64,000 bases of DNA, from positions 1-64,000 of the forward strand of contig CALRJS020000009.1 of the NCBI GenBank assembly GCA_943367595.1, written 5' to 3'. The notes below the pieces were generated by a model. It made no database searches. It was given only the letters and a program-made list of their open reading frames with translations, and was not told where the DNA came from. This document shows positions 8,868-17,319 of this stretch, in pieces. Numbering within the stretch: position 1 is the first letter of the stretch; each line of letters starts with the position of its first letter. The translations under genes were made by a program, and so were the position numbers. Origin of the DNA: MW101C3 sp943367595 (GTDB lineage: Bacteria > Cyanobacteriota > Cyanobacteriia > PCC-6307 > Cyanobiaceae).

Positions 8868-9934
8868 GGGGCAAGATCCTGGCGCAGCTTTTCGCCGCAG
8901 CGGGCGGCCAGCAGGGCGCGGGCCTGGTCAAGCCCCGCCGGCAGGCTGTCGCAGCGCTCGGCCAGCCAGAGGTAAACGCCCAGGTTCCACAGCAGCGACT
9001 CCGCCAGCGGTCCCTCGCCCTGCAGCGCCGCCAGCGCCTGCTCACGCCAGAGCTCCAGGTTCTGCCAGGGCACCTCGGGGCCGCAGAGGCCATGGTCGCG
9101 GGGATGGACCAGCAGGCGGGTGATCACGCCATCGCGGCCCCGGGCGGTGATGCCGGCGCGGCTGGTGGGCAGGTCGGTGGAGCCCTCCAGCCCCTTGACC
9201 GTCAGCAGATCGGTTTCGCCGACGTGGGCCAACGCCTCCCAGGCGCGGGCCTCGGTGGGGGGATGAACGAAGCCGCTCACCAGCAGGTGCTCGCCCTGGT
9301 GGGGGGTCCAGAGCAGTTCCAGGCTGGCCACCGGCGGCCGCTTGCCGATGTCCTCACGGATCGGCAGCAGCCGTTCGGCGGCCGGGAAATGGCAGGGCTG
9401 GTGGGTGAGGGCCAGGCCCTGGATCTCCAGCCGCTGCTGCAGGTCGGCCAGGCTGAGCTGCCGCCAGTCGATGCCGAGGGCAGCGAACAACTCGGCGAGG
9501 CTGATGCCGTACTTCACCGGCATCGGAGCACCGCCGTGCAGCACCACCGGCTGGCCCGCGGCCGCCAGCAGCAAGGCAAGCAGCGGCAGCAGCGGCGCGG
9601 TGCGGCTGCGGCCGTCGTACGGCACCCCGAAGCAGAGCGGCCGCTTGCCGGGGGTGCGCAGCACCGGGCCATGCTCGCGGTAGCTGTCGAGCATGCCGGC
9701 AAGCTCCAGCGGCGACGGCCGGCGAATGCGATGGGCGATCAGGAACGCCCCCAGCTGGGCATCGCTCACCGGCCCCAGCAGCATCAGGTCGGTGGCTTCG
9801 CGGGCCTCGGCGCGGGTCAGACCGGTGCTGGTGTGCTCGCCGCTGCCCACCTTGGCCAGCAGTTCACGGAAGCGCAGCACCTCCGGCGCCAGCGCCGGGC
9901 GGCGGGCGGCGCCTGGGGCGCTGGCTGCGTCCAT
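8864..9934 (-). CDS. Anthranilate phosphoribosyltransferase-like (TrpD-family) protein
   Basis: Belongs to the nucleoside phosphorylase/phosphoribosyltransferase fold as TrpD, judged from the helical N-terminal block (TDLMLLGPVSDAQLGAFLIAHRIRR) and the HGGAPMPVKYG segment. The glycine-rich phosphoribosyl loop GTGGD of true TrpD is not visible; the corresponding place reads VPYDGRSRTAP. It is therefore unlikely to be the tryptophan enzyme. TrpD-like genes are found in nitrate clusters of several cyanobacteria, with unknown role. I start at ATG 9934; an upstream start at 10009 would add 25 residues. It overlaps narM by four bases and is divergent from nirA. Confidence 0.75.
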   Translation of the reverse strand: MDAASAPGAARRPALAPEVLRFRELLAKVGSGEHTSTGLTRAEAREATDLMLLGPVSDAQLGAFLIAHRIRRPSPLELAGMLDSYREHGPVLRTPGKRPLCFGVPYDGRSRTAPLLPLLALLLAAAGQPVVLHGGAPMPVKYGISLAELFAALGIDWRQLSLADLQQRLEIQGLALTHQPCHFPAAERLLPIREDIGKRPPVASLELLWTPHQGEHLLVSGFVHPPTEARAWEALAHVGETDLLTVKGLEGSTDLPTSRAGITARGRDGVITRLLVHPRDHGLCGPEVPWQNLELWREQALAALQGEGPLAESLLWNLGVYLWLAERCDSLPAGLDQARALLAARCGEKLRQDLAP

Positions 9935-10131
9935 GGCAGAAATCGGTGCCACCTGCGACAAGACTTCGGCGCTCCGGCTGAAAGGGTGAGAATTCCGATC
10001 ATTAGGCATGCGCAGGCCCGCTGCGAACTCTGCCCTCGCTTTGGTCGTCTCTCCAGCAGTCTCTGCGGTGATTCCCGGGTGATCCGGCCGCCGGCCTGAT
10101 CGGTGTTCTCCCTCTCGTTTCCCTTCCCTCC

Positions 10132-11661
10132 ATGGCGACGCTCAACAAGGTGGAGCAGGCCAAAGCCGGCTTCTGTGGTCTGGATCTGGCGCCGCGGCTG
10201 AGTGAACTGAGCGCCGCCGGCTGGGAATCCCTCGATGAGGCCACCCTCACCATCCATCTCAAGTGGCTGGGCATCTTCTTCCGGCCGGTCACTCCCGGGC
10301 GCTTCATGCTGCGGCTGCGGCTGCCCAACGGCGTGATCCACGCTGACCAGCTGGACGTGCTGGCAGAGGCCGTGGATCGCTGCGGCAGCCACGGCAGCGC
10401 CGACATCACCACCCGCCAGAACATCCAGCTGCGCGGCCTGCTGCTGGAGGACATGCCGCCGCTGATGGCGGCGCTCGAGCGGGTGGGCCTGACCAGCCGC
10501 CAGTCGGGCCACGACAATCCCCGCAACGTGACCGGCAACCCCCTGGCCGGCATCGACCCCGAGGAGTTCATCGACACCCGGCCGCTGGTGGACAGCATCC
10601 AGGCGGCGGTGCTGGGGCCCGACGGTCCGCGCAACCTGCCGCGCAAGTTCAACGTGGCGGTGGGCGGCGCCCCCGACTCCTTCCTGCTGCACAACGACCT
10701 CGCCTTCCTGCCCGCGTTCCACGACGGCACGCTGGGCTTCACCGTGATGGTGGGCGGCTTCTTCTCAGCCCAGCGCAACGAGCTGGCGATCCCGCTGGGG
10801 TTGTGGCTGCAGGCCGATCAGCTGCCGGCCTTCACGCTCGCGGTGCTGCGTCACTACGAACGGCAGGGCGACCGCAGCAACCGCAACAAGACCCGCCTGA
10901 TGTATCTGATCGATGCGCTCGGGCTCGACAGCTACCGGGCAGAGGTGGTGGAGAGCTATGGCGCCGTGGCCGGCGCTGCTGCCGCCGCCGCCCTGGTGCC
11001 CCATGACGGCTCCCATCTGGTGTGCCGCGCCCCGCGGGACATCTGTGGGGTGCACGCCCAGAAGCAGGCGGGTCTGCACTGGGTGGGCCTGCATGTGCCG
11101 ATGGGTCGGCTGCACGCTGATGGGATGGGCGACCTGGCCCGGCTGGCCCGCACCTACGGCAGCGGCGGGCTGCGCCTGAGCGAAAGCCAGAACGCCCTGA
11201 TCGCCGATGTGCCGGCCGATCGGCTGGAGGCGCTGCTGGCCGAACCGCTGCTGCGGCACTTCCGCGTGGATCCCGGTGCGCTGGCGGCGGAAGCGGTGAG
11301 CTGCACCGGTAACCGCTACTGCAGCTTCGCGCTGATCCCCACCAAGAGCACGGCCCAGGCGGTGGTTGAGGAACTGGAGCGGCGCCTGGAGGTGCCCCAC
11401 GGCGTACGCACCCACTGGACCGGCTGCCCCAATGCCTGCGGCCAGCCCTACATGGGCTCGATCGGGCTGATGGGGGCCAAGGCCCGCAAGGACGGCGAAA
11501 TGGTGGAAGCGGTGAAGGTGTTCCTGGGCGGCTCGATGGCGGCCGATCCCCGGCTGGCGGAGCTGCACGACAAGGGCATTCCGCTCAGCGAGCTGCCCGA
11601 GGCGCTGGAGCAGATCCTGGTGGAGCGGTTCGGCGCCCGGCCGCGGGCGCTGCCGGCCTGA
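10132..11661 (+). CDS. nirA: Ferredoxin-nitrite reductase NirA
   Basis: Six-electron reduction of nitrite to ammonium using reduced ferredoxin, with siroheme bridged to a [4Fe-4S] cluster. The cluster/siroheme ligands are visible as C-x5-C in SCTGNRYCSF and C-x3-C in TGCPNACGQPYMG, the family signature. A ferredoxin-like nitrite reductase half-domain begins near FMLRLRLPNGV and the second half near HVPMGRLHADGMGDL. The 509-residue length is normal for cyanobacterial NirA. It is divergent from the TrpD-like gene, and followed by a chelatase-like gene and cobA, which would provide its siroheme. No NtcA consensus was found in the upstream gap. Confidence 0.96.
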   Translation: MATLNKVEQAKAGFCGLDLAPRLSELSAAGWESLDEATLTIHLKWLGIFFRPVTPGRFMLRLRLPNGVIHADQLDVLAEAVDRCGSHGSADITTRQNIQLRGLLLEDMPPLMAALERVGLTSRQSGHDNPRNVTGNPLAGIDPEEFIDTRPLVDSIQAAVLGPDGPRNLPRKFNVAVGGAPDSFLLHNDLAFLPAFHDGTLGFTVMVGGFFSAQRNELAIPLGLWLQADQLPAFTLAVLRHYERQGDRSNRNKTRLMYLIDALGLDSYRAEVVESYGAVAGAAAAAALVPHDGSHLVCRAPRDICGVHAQKQAGLHWVGLHVPMGRLHADGMGDLARLARTYGSGGLRLSESQNALIADVPADRLEALLAEPLLRHFRVDPGALAAEAVSCTGNRYCSFALIPTKSTAQAVVEELERRLEVPHGVRTHWTGCPNACGQPYMGSIGLMGAKARKDGEMVEAVKVFLGGSMAADPRLAELHDKGIPLSELPEALEQILVERFGARPRALPA

Positions 11662-11730
11662 CCCGCAGTGGGCCGGTGGCGCAGGCTCCTGATTGCTAGA
11701 ACAGCCAACCAGCCAGCCACCGCGAACCCG

Positions 11731-13053
11731 ATGCTGCCTCGCGACGGCGATCCGAGCGGCGATCCGGCCCAGCTGTCAACGCCGGGTGATCCGGCCCAGC
11801 TGCCGCCGCCGGGTGATCCCGCCCGCTGGCCATGGCTGCAGCAACTCCGGCGCCGCCCACAGCTGGAGCTGGCCCCCTGGCTCACGGCGCTGGAAGCGGG
11901 CAGCGTGCCGGCGGAGGCCGACCTGCTCACCGTGCTGGCCGAGCGGGTGGATTCCAGCAGTGCGCCCCGGTTGCTGGCCTGGTGGTTGCGGCAGGACCCG
12001 CCCGATCCCGCCCTGGGCGAGCGGATCGGGCGGCGGCGCGAGGCCAGCTGCGCCGCGCTGTTGCGGCAGGCGCTGGTGAGTTCTCCGCAGCAGGCCCCCC
12101 TGCTGCTGCCGTTGCTCGGCCACCAGCGGGATCCCGCCGATGCCGCCCTGCTCAGCCAGCTGGCGCTGGCGCCGGGCCCGGCGGCGCAGCGCCGCGCGGC
12201 GCTGGAGGGGCTGGCGGTGGGCCTGTCCAGCTGGCCGCTGCCGGCGCTGCGCCGCACGCTCGCGCAGCTGGCGGGCGATCTCGACCCCCAGCTGGCCGCC
12301 GACGCCGTCGACCTGCTGGCCCGCCTGCCCCGGGCGCGGGCGCTGCTGCTGGGGCTGGCGGCAGACCGGCTCGATCCGGCCGTGGCGGCACGGCGGCAAC
12401 GGCGCCTGCACGCCCTGCCGCCCAGCCCCCTGCTGCTGCTGGTGCACGGCCGCAGCGGCGGTCTGATCCCGGACGACCTGCTGGCCCTGCGCGACACGCT
12501 GGAGCAACGGCGCGGCGCCAGCGTGCGGCTGCTGGCGCTCACCGCAGCGGAGGGGTCGCCCCATGCACCGCTGCCGCCGCGGCCGGAGGGGCCGGAGGGC
12601 GCCACGCTGGTGCCCCTGTTCCTGGTGCCCGGCGGCCATGTGCGGCACGACCTGCCGGCGATCGCCGCCCACTGGCGTCAGGCGGGTCCGCTGCACCGGC
12701 TGCCGTTTCTGGGGGCCTGGCGCTGCTGGCAGCAGGCCCTGACGCAGGAAGTGCAGGAGCTGGGGCAGGGGGCGGCCGCAGCGCCGCTGCTGCTGCATCA
12801 CCCCCTGAACGGGGCGCTGGGCCGGCGCTACCTGCAACACCTGAGCAGGATCACCGGCGCCGCCTGCCGGCCCGCTTCATACAGTGCGCCAGATCCACAG
12901 GAGCTCCAACTGGCGATCCGCAGCCCTGTCCTTGCTCTGGCGCTGGCCGCCAACCGCCTCACGGACAGCCTGCCGCTGGAGCTCGGACCCCCCTTGCTGC
13001 AACGGCCTCGCCTGCAGAGGGTGCTGCTGGAGCAGCTGGCGGCGCTGCCATGA
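11731..13053 (+). CDS. CbiX/SirB-type chelatase-like protein with helical N-terminal extension
   Basis: The second half carries a CbiX-like tetrapyrrole chelatase domain: LLLLVHGRSGG holds the first metal-site histidine, and LVPLFLVPGGHVRHDLPAI carries the conserved second one. The first ~230 residues are leucine/alanine-rich helices with repeat-like spacing, resembling HEAT-type repeats; I cannot assign them further. Between nirA and cobA, the natural role is iron insertion into sirohydrochlorin for siroheme. This is inference from domain and context. I start at ATG 11731; a GTG at 11668 would add 21 unlikely residues. Its stop overlaps the cobA start (ATGA). Confidence 0.72.
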   Translation: MLPRDGDPSGDPAQLSTPGDPAQLPPPGDPARWPWLQQLRRRPQLELAPWLTALEAGSVPAEADLLTVLAERVDSSSAPRLLAWWLRQDPPDPALGERIGRRREASCAALLRQALVSSPQQAPLLLPLLGHQRDPADAALLSQLALAPGPAAQRRAALEGLAVGLSSWPLPALRRTLAQLAGDLDPQLAADAVDLLARLPRARALLLGLAADRLDPAVAARRQRRLHALPPSPLLLLVHGRSGGLIPDDLLALRDTLEQRRGASVRLLALTAAEGSPHAPLPPRPEGPEGATLVPLFLVPGGHVRHDLPAIAAHWRQAGPLHRLPFLGAWRCWQQALTQEVQELGQGAAAAPLLLHHPLNGALGRRYLQHLSRITGAACRPASYSAPDPQELQLAIRSPVLALALAANRLTDSLPLELGPPLLQRPRLQRVLLEQLAALP

Positions 13054-13889
13054 CAGCCACGCCCCTGCCGGACGACGCCTCCCCCTCCAGCGGAACTTCT
13101 TCCAGCGGCGCTTCTTCAACCGGCAAGGTTTACCTGGTGGGGGCAGGGCCGGGCGATCCCGAGCTGCTCACGCTCAAGGCCCACCGGCTGCTCAGCCAGT
13201 GCGATGCCCTCGTCTACGACTCGCTGGTGCCCAAGGCCCTGCTCGATCTGCCGCCGGCCGGCTGTGAGCGTCATTTCGTGGGTAAGCGGCGCGGCCACCA
13301 TTCCGTGCCGCAGCCGAGCACCAACGCCGTGCTGGTGGAGCTGGCCCGGCGGCATCGGCTGGTGGTGCGCCTGAAAGGAGGCGATCCGTTCCTGTTCGGC
13401 CGGGGCGGTGAGGAAGCGGCGCACCTGGCCCGCCATGGCGTGGCGGTGGAAGTGGTGCCGGGAGTCACCGCCGGCATCGCGGCGCCTGCCTATGCGGGCA
13501 TTCCGGTCACCCATCGGCGCGCTGGCTCCAGCGTCACCTTCGTGACGGGGCACGAGGAGATCGATAAAGGGCGCCCCGGGGTGGACTGGCGCGGCCTGGC
13601 CCGCAGCAGCGACGGCCTGGTGATCTACATGGGCCTGCACAACCTGCCCCGCATCTGCGAGGAGCTGATGGCGGGCGGCCTGGAGGCCACCACCCCCGCC
13701 GCTGTGATCCAGCAGGGCACCGTGAGCGGCCAGCGCCAGCTGATCGCCGACCTCGGCAGCCTGGCGGAGCGGGTGACGGCGGAGGGATTCCAGTCGCCGT
13801 CGATCGTGGTGGTGGGCCAGGTGGTGGAGGAGCGGGTGGCCGGCTGCGCCCCGGCACCGGCCGCCGTGGACATGCCGATCCCGTTCTGA
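13050..13889 (+). CDS. cobA: Uroporphyrinogen-III C-methyltransferase CobA
   Basis: SAM-dependent bis-methylation of uroporphyrinogen III to precorrin-2, the branch step to siroheme and cobalamin. Motifs include VYLVGAGPGDPELLTLKA near residue 27, VVRLKGGDPFLFGRGGEE, and VVPGVTAGIAAPAYAGIP, all diagnostic for the SUMT family. The frame can be read further upstream, but the ATG at 13050 gives the family N-terminus after a Ser/Thr-rich leader and overlaps the chelatase stop by four bases. No CysG-like dehydrogenase domain is fused; precorrin-2 oxidation must be supplied elsewhere. Length is 279 residues. Confidence 0.95.
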   Translation: MTATPLPDDASPSSGTSSSGASSTGKVYLVGAGPGDPELLTLKAHRLLSQCDALVYDSLVPKALLDLPPAGCERHFVGKRRGHHSVPQPSTNAVLVELARRHRLVVRLKGGDPFLFGRGGEEAAHLARHGVAVEVVPGVTAGIAAPAYAGIPVTHRRAGSSVTFVTGHEEIDKGRPGVDWRGLARSSDGLVIYMGLHNLPRICEELMAGGLEATTPAAVIQQGTVSGQRQLIADLGSLAERVTAEGFQSPSIVVVGQVVEERVAGCAPAPAAVDMPIPF

Positions 13890-13967
13890 GCGGGGGAGCT
13901 CCACCCAGGCAGCTCCGCGCGGCGGGGCGCCCAGTTGGCCTGCGGCGCCAGGCTTGGCCGACAGCAC

Positions 13968-14855
13968 TCAGTCGAGCTGGAGCACGCCGCGGGTGCGCTC
14001 GCGCCGCTGGCGGTCCTGGGCCTCGAAGGCTTCCATGCAGCCATCGGTGGGCGTGAGCAGGCAGCTCACGTAGCTGGAGGCATCGATCAAGGCGGCGCGC
14101 AGTGCCTTGGCCGCCGGCGTGCGCTGGGCCGCCGACTGGTTGGAGCCGAAGTTGAGCGTGCCGGCGGCGCCGGTGAGCACCTGGCCGGTGCGCCCCATGT
14201 TGGGCGCCAGCAGCAGCGCCAGGCCAGCTGCCGGCAACAGGCTCACGCCCTGGGAGCCGGCTTCGGCGGTGTTGGTGGCACGGCCCTCCACCGTGCGGCG
14301 CCCCACCACCTCACCGGTGCTGCTGTCCACGACACGCACGTCGATGGCGACGTAGTCGCGGGTTTCGGCCTGCTGCTGCTGCTTGCCGAACCCCAGCAGG
14401 CCGAAATTGCTGCCGGAGGTCTTGCTCTCCACGTTGGAGTCATAGGAGGTGACAGTGCCCAGCACGATGTAGCGGGCGCCGGTCATCTGGCCTTTCTGGG
14501 CGGCGTTGGGGCCCTTGCGCACGATGCCGAGTTCGGTGAGCTCCTGCTCGGAGAGCACCTCCTTGAGGTTGGCGCGCTCCACCACCTGCAGGGTGCCGGT
14601 GGCCTGCAGTTCATTGGCGAGCGCCGCCGCCAGATCCTCCGCCACGGGCCCCTGCCACCACCAGGTCTGCTGGGTGACCGTGTTCTTGAAGGCCGGCACC
14701 GACACGGTGGGGCGGCTGGCGGGCCGGGGGGCCGGGCGCTGGCTCTGGGCCAGTGAGGGGACGGCCAGCAGCGGCGTCAGCAGGCCAGCGGCGGCGAGCG
14801 CCAGGGAAACAACGGTCGACGTGAGGGGCGCAGGCAGGGGAAAGCGGCGGCGCAT
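13968..14855 (-). CDS. CsgG/HfaB-family secreted protein
   Basis: Exported protein with a signal sequence (LTSTVVSLALAAAGLLTPLL, then AVPSLAQ) and a CsgG-like fold: PVAEDLAAALANELQATG followed by VVERANLKEVLSEQEL and ARYIVLGTVTSYD. CsgG proteins form outer-membrane secretion channels for curli, but many cyanobacterial members lack curli partners and their role is unknown. No csgA/B-like genes are nearby. I start at ATG 14855; ATG 14885 would add ten residues before the basic RRRFP stretch. There is no obvious lipobox cysteine, unlike classical CsgG. Confidence 0.75.
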   Translation of the reverse strand: MRRRFPLPAPLTSTVVSLALAAAGLLTPLLAVPSLAQSQRPAPRPASRPTVSVPAFKNTVTQQTWWWQGPVAEDLAAALANELQATGTLQVVERANLKEVLSEQELTELGIVRKGPNAAQKGQMTGARYIVLGTVTSYDSNVESKTSGSNFGLLGFGKQQQQAETRDYVAIDVRVVDSSTGEVVGRRTVEGRATNTAEAGSQGVSLLPAAGLALLLAPNMGRTGQVLTGAAGTLNFGSNQSAAQRTPAAKALRAALIDASSYVSCLLTPTDGCMEAFEAQDRQRRERTRGVLQLD

Positions 14856-15005
14856 GCAACGGTTGAAGCACTGCGGAGCATTCAACCAACCGGAACGGTT
14901 TCCGGCCCCAAAACGTCATTCCGTAGCGGTTGAAACGTTCGACTGAGTGTGATGATCGTTTAGGTAGACCACCGTCTGACGCCGGTTCCGCCCGGTGTGG
15001 CCCCA

Positions 15006-15536
15006 ATGACCACAACCGCTCTGCCACAGGGCTCACATCGCTCGCCCCGGCCGGCACCGATGTTCGAGCTGATCCCCTACGAGAAGTTTCGCGATACCCC
15101 GGCGGTCCGCTTCTTCGATATCACTGTGCCCACCTCGAATGCGAGAGATCTGGTGGTGCACACCGGGCCGGCCGTGAGCCCCCCCGACGACCCCGCCACC
15201 GGGGCGTGGCAGTTCTATCTGCATCCCCATCAGGAAGACAACCTGCTGGCCATGCACGGCGGCCGCACCTTCTTCCTGGTGAACCTGGGCTGGAACTACC
15301 CGTTTCACATCGTGCGGCTCGACACCGGCGGCGACATCCTGCGCATCCCGCCCGGCACCTTCCACCGCTCGGTGTCCGACCCGGATGGCTCGCTGGTGCT
15401 GAACCAGGCGGTGCGCGAGGAAGGGGCGTCGCTGGTGCGTGAATTCCGCGTCTACAACAGCCACAACATCCCCCAGCTCTACGCCGTCACCAGCCAGACA
15501 GCCCCCCTGCCGAAGCTGCACGGCGTCACCTGGTGA
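15006..15536 (+). CDS. Cupin-fold protein of unknown function
   Basis: Small protein of about 176 residues with features of a cupin barrel: WQFYLHPHQEDNLLAMHGGR, then TFFLVNLG and GGDILRIPPGTFHRSVSD, where the His/Glu and PPGTxH arrangement resembles cupin motifs 1 and 2. The substrate is not predictable; dTDP-sugar epimerase-like and dioxygenase-like cupins share this pattern. ATG 15006 is the first ATG; an internal ATG at 15060 (MFELIPYEKF) is an equally plausible start, and a GTG at 14997 is possible. It is divergent from the CsgG-like gene with a 150-base shared upstream region. Confidence 0.7.
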   Translation: MTTTALPQGSHRSPRPAPMFELIPYEKFRDTPAVRFFDITVPTSNARDLVVHTGPAVSPPDDPATGAWQFYLHPHQEDNLLAMHGGRTFFLVNLGWNYPFHIVRLDTGGDILRIPPGTFHRSVSDPDGSLVLNQAVREEGASLVREFRVYNSHNIPQLYAVTSQTAPLPKLHGVTW

Positions 15537-15743
15537 GGCGGGGCCTCCAGGGGCTGGTTCAGCTGAGCAGGGCGTTGATGAAGCCAGCGAGCACGGCGGC
15601 TCGTTGTGCAGCGAGCCGGTAGGGGCGCGCCCTGGACAGCGAGCAGGAGAGGGGGCTCTGGGCATTGAGCAGCAAGCAACGGGTGGTGCGGTGAGCCGAC
15701 CCACGACAAGGCACCGGGCTTTGTAACGTTTTATAAAAACGCT

Positions 15744-15926
15744 GTGGCTTCTCCCCTCTCCCTCGATCGCGAGTTCACCGTGGCGATGCACTCGCGCACG
15801 ATCGACGACTGCGACGACATCGAGGCCCTGCGCGCCATCGCCAAGACCCTGCTGGAGGCCTGGCAGTTGCAGGCCATGTTCAGCGAGGACTACGGCGCCC
15901 AACTGCTCCGCGTCCATGCCCCCTGA
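15744..15926 (+). CDS. Small conserved cyanobacterial protein, 60 residues
   Basis: Acidic helical protein with the core MHSRTIDDCDDIEALRAIAK followed by LLEAWQLQAMFSEDYGAQ, a pattern I recognise as conserved in picocyanobacteria without assigned function. It starts with GTG at 15744 or possibly with ATG at 15786. An AT-rich element with a TATAAA at 15732-15737, in the otherwise GC-rich context, lies directly upstream and may be a promoter element; if so, the leader would be very short or the ATG start is used. It overlaps the following FAD oxidoreductase gene by 11 bases. Confidence 0.7.
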   Translation: MASPLSLDREFTVAMHSRTIDDCDDIEALRAIAKTLLEAWQLQAMFSEDYGAQLLRVHAP

Positions 15927-17319
15927 GGCGGGCAGCCCGCCCCCGCGGCTGGCCATCGTCGGCGCGGGGCTGGCCGGATGCGCCCTCGCCGCCCAGCTGA
16001 CGCAACTGGGCTGGCCCGCACCGATCACCCTCTGGGAAGCCGGGCGTGGACCCGGCGGTCGCGCCAGTACCCGCCGCTCCCGCCACGATGCACAGCGGCG
16101 GGCCGACCACGGGGCTCCACTGCTCACCATCAGCACCGATCCGCCGCCGGCGCTGCTGGCGCCACTGCTGGCGGGTGGCTGGATCGAACCCTGGTCTGAA
16201 CCCTGCGCCCGCCTTGATGCCAGCGGCGCCCTGCAGCCGATCGGGGCGGAGCCGTTGCTGCAGGGCAGCCGCTACCGCGGCCGCGGTGGCATGGAGCAGG
16301 TGTGTGCCGGGTTGCTGGCCCTGGCCGGCGGCGGCTGCACGCTGCACAGCTCCCGCCTGATCCAGCGGCTGGAGCCACGGGCCGGCGGCGGCTGGCGCCT
16401 GCTCGGCCGCGAGGGCGAACACCTGGCAGATACCGATTGGCTCGTGCTGAGCGGCACCCTGCTGGTGCATCCGCGCGGGCGGGCCCTGCTGGGCGCTGCA
16501 CCCGCACCGCTGGCGGCACTGGCAGCCGGCGACCCGCAACTGGCGGCGGCGCTGCGCGCCATCGCCGCCCTGGGCGCCGAGCCTCGCAGCAATCTGATCT
16601 GGCAGCTGGAGGGGGCGGCGGCGGAACCCTGGCTGGCCCTGCCGTTTCGCCTGCTGGAGTTCGAAGCCGGCGCCCAACGCCGTTGGGGGCTGCGGCGCGT
16701 ATCGATCCAGCCCGGTGCGCAGGGCCGCTGCGCCGTGGTGGCCCACTCCAGCGCCGCGCTCGCCGCCGAGCATCTGCAGACGGTGGGGTCGGGCTCCGCC
16801 GCCTTGCAGCTGCCGGGGGTGAGGCTCGACCCGGAGCGCGAGCAGGCTCTGATCACCCAACTCACGGCCGCCGTGCAGGCCGCGCTCGCCGCCTGGCTCC
16901 CTGAGGCGACCGGCCAGCCGCCGCAGGGAGAGCGGCAGCTGATGCGCTGGAGCGCCGCGTTTCCCCGCGGCGAGGGGTTGCCCGCCGAGCTGAGTCTCTG
17001 CGCCCGCAGCCGCCTGGCGTTCTGCGGTGACTACCTGGCCGGGTCCGGATTCGGCCGCGCCGAAGGGGCCTGGCGCAGCGGCGAATGCCTGGCCGAGAGG
17101 CTGATGGAGCTGCTGAGCCCCGCTGGCACGCCAGCAGTGGGCGCGGCTTCGGGGCTGGGGGAGGCTGCGGAAGCGAATGAGGCTTCAGCCTCGGGCACCC
17201 GTGAGGTTGCAGAGGTGGAAGAGGCTTCAGCAGCGGCCACGGCTGGTGGTAAGCGCACGTCTTCAGCGAGGACCTTGCGTGCCGACGCGGCGGCCCGTGG
17301 AAGGCAAGACAATGGCTGA
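15916..17319 (+). CDS. FAD-dependent oxidoreductase (renalase/amine oxidase-like)
   Basis: Flavoprotein with an N-terminal dinucleotide-binding motif RLAIVGAGLAGCALAAQL (about residues 11-28) followed by the second glycine cluster RGPGGRASTRR, typical of NAD(P)/FAD-dependent oxidoreductases of the renalase type. The C-terminal FAD-binding part is LAFCGDYLAGSGFGRAEGAW, near residue 375. Substrate unknown. After this core the last ~60 residues are an Ala/Glu/Ser-rich low-complexity tail (EAAEANEASASG and similar), not part of the family fold. It overlaps the upstream small gene by 11 bases and the downstream gene by 8. Confidence 0.82.
   Translation: MPPEAGSPPPRLAIVGAGLAGCALAAQLTQLGWPAPITLWEAGRGPGGRASTRRSRHDAQRRADHGAPLLTISTDPPPALLAPLLAGGWIEPWSEPCARLDASGALQPIGAEPLLQGSRYRGRGGMEQVCAGLLALAGGGCTLHSSRLIQRLEPRAGGGWRLLGREGEHLADTDWLVLSGTLLVHPRGRALLGAAPAPLAALAAGDPQLAAALRAIAALGAEPRSNLIWQLEGAAAEPWLALPFRLLEFEAGAQRRWGLRRVSIQPGAQGRCAVVAHSSAALAAEHLQTVGSGSAALQLPGVRLDPEREQALITQLTAAVQAALAAWLPEATGQPPQGERQLMRWSAAFPRGEGLPAELSLCARSRLAFCGDYLAGSGFGRAEGAWRSGECLAERLMELLSPAGTPAVGAASGLGEAAEANEASASGTREVAEVEEASAAATAGGKRTSSARTLRADAAARGRQDNG

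Noticed and set aside
8864..9934. Tryptophan biosynthesis gene trpD
   Set aside because: The PRPP-binding GTGGD loop is not visible and the neighbours are nitrate genes, not trp genes.
10010..10131. NtcA box before nirA
   Set aside because: No GTA-N8-TAC-like arrangement was found in the gap by reading both strands.
11776..12840. 354-residue minus frame over the chelatase-like gene
   Set aside because: Gln/Arg/Pro-rich translation typical of antisense GC-rich DNA; the + frame has CbiX motifs and start-stop coupling.
13968..14855. Curli secretion system
   Set aside because: Only a CsgG-like gene is present; no csgA, csgB, csgE or csgF-like neighbours and no clear lipobox.
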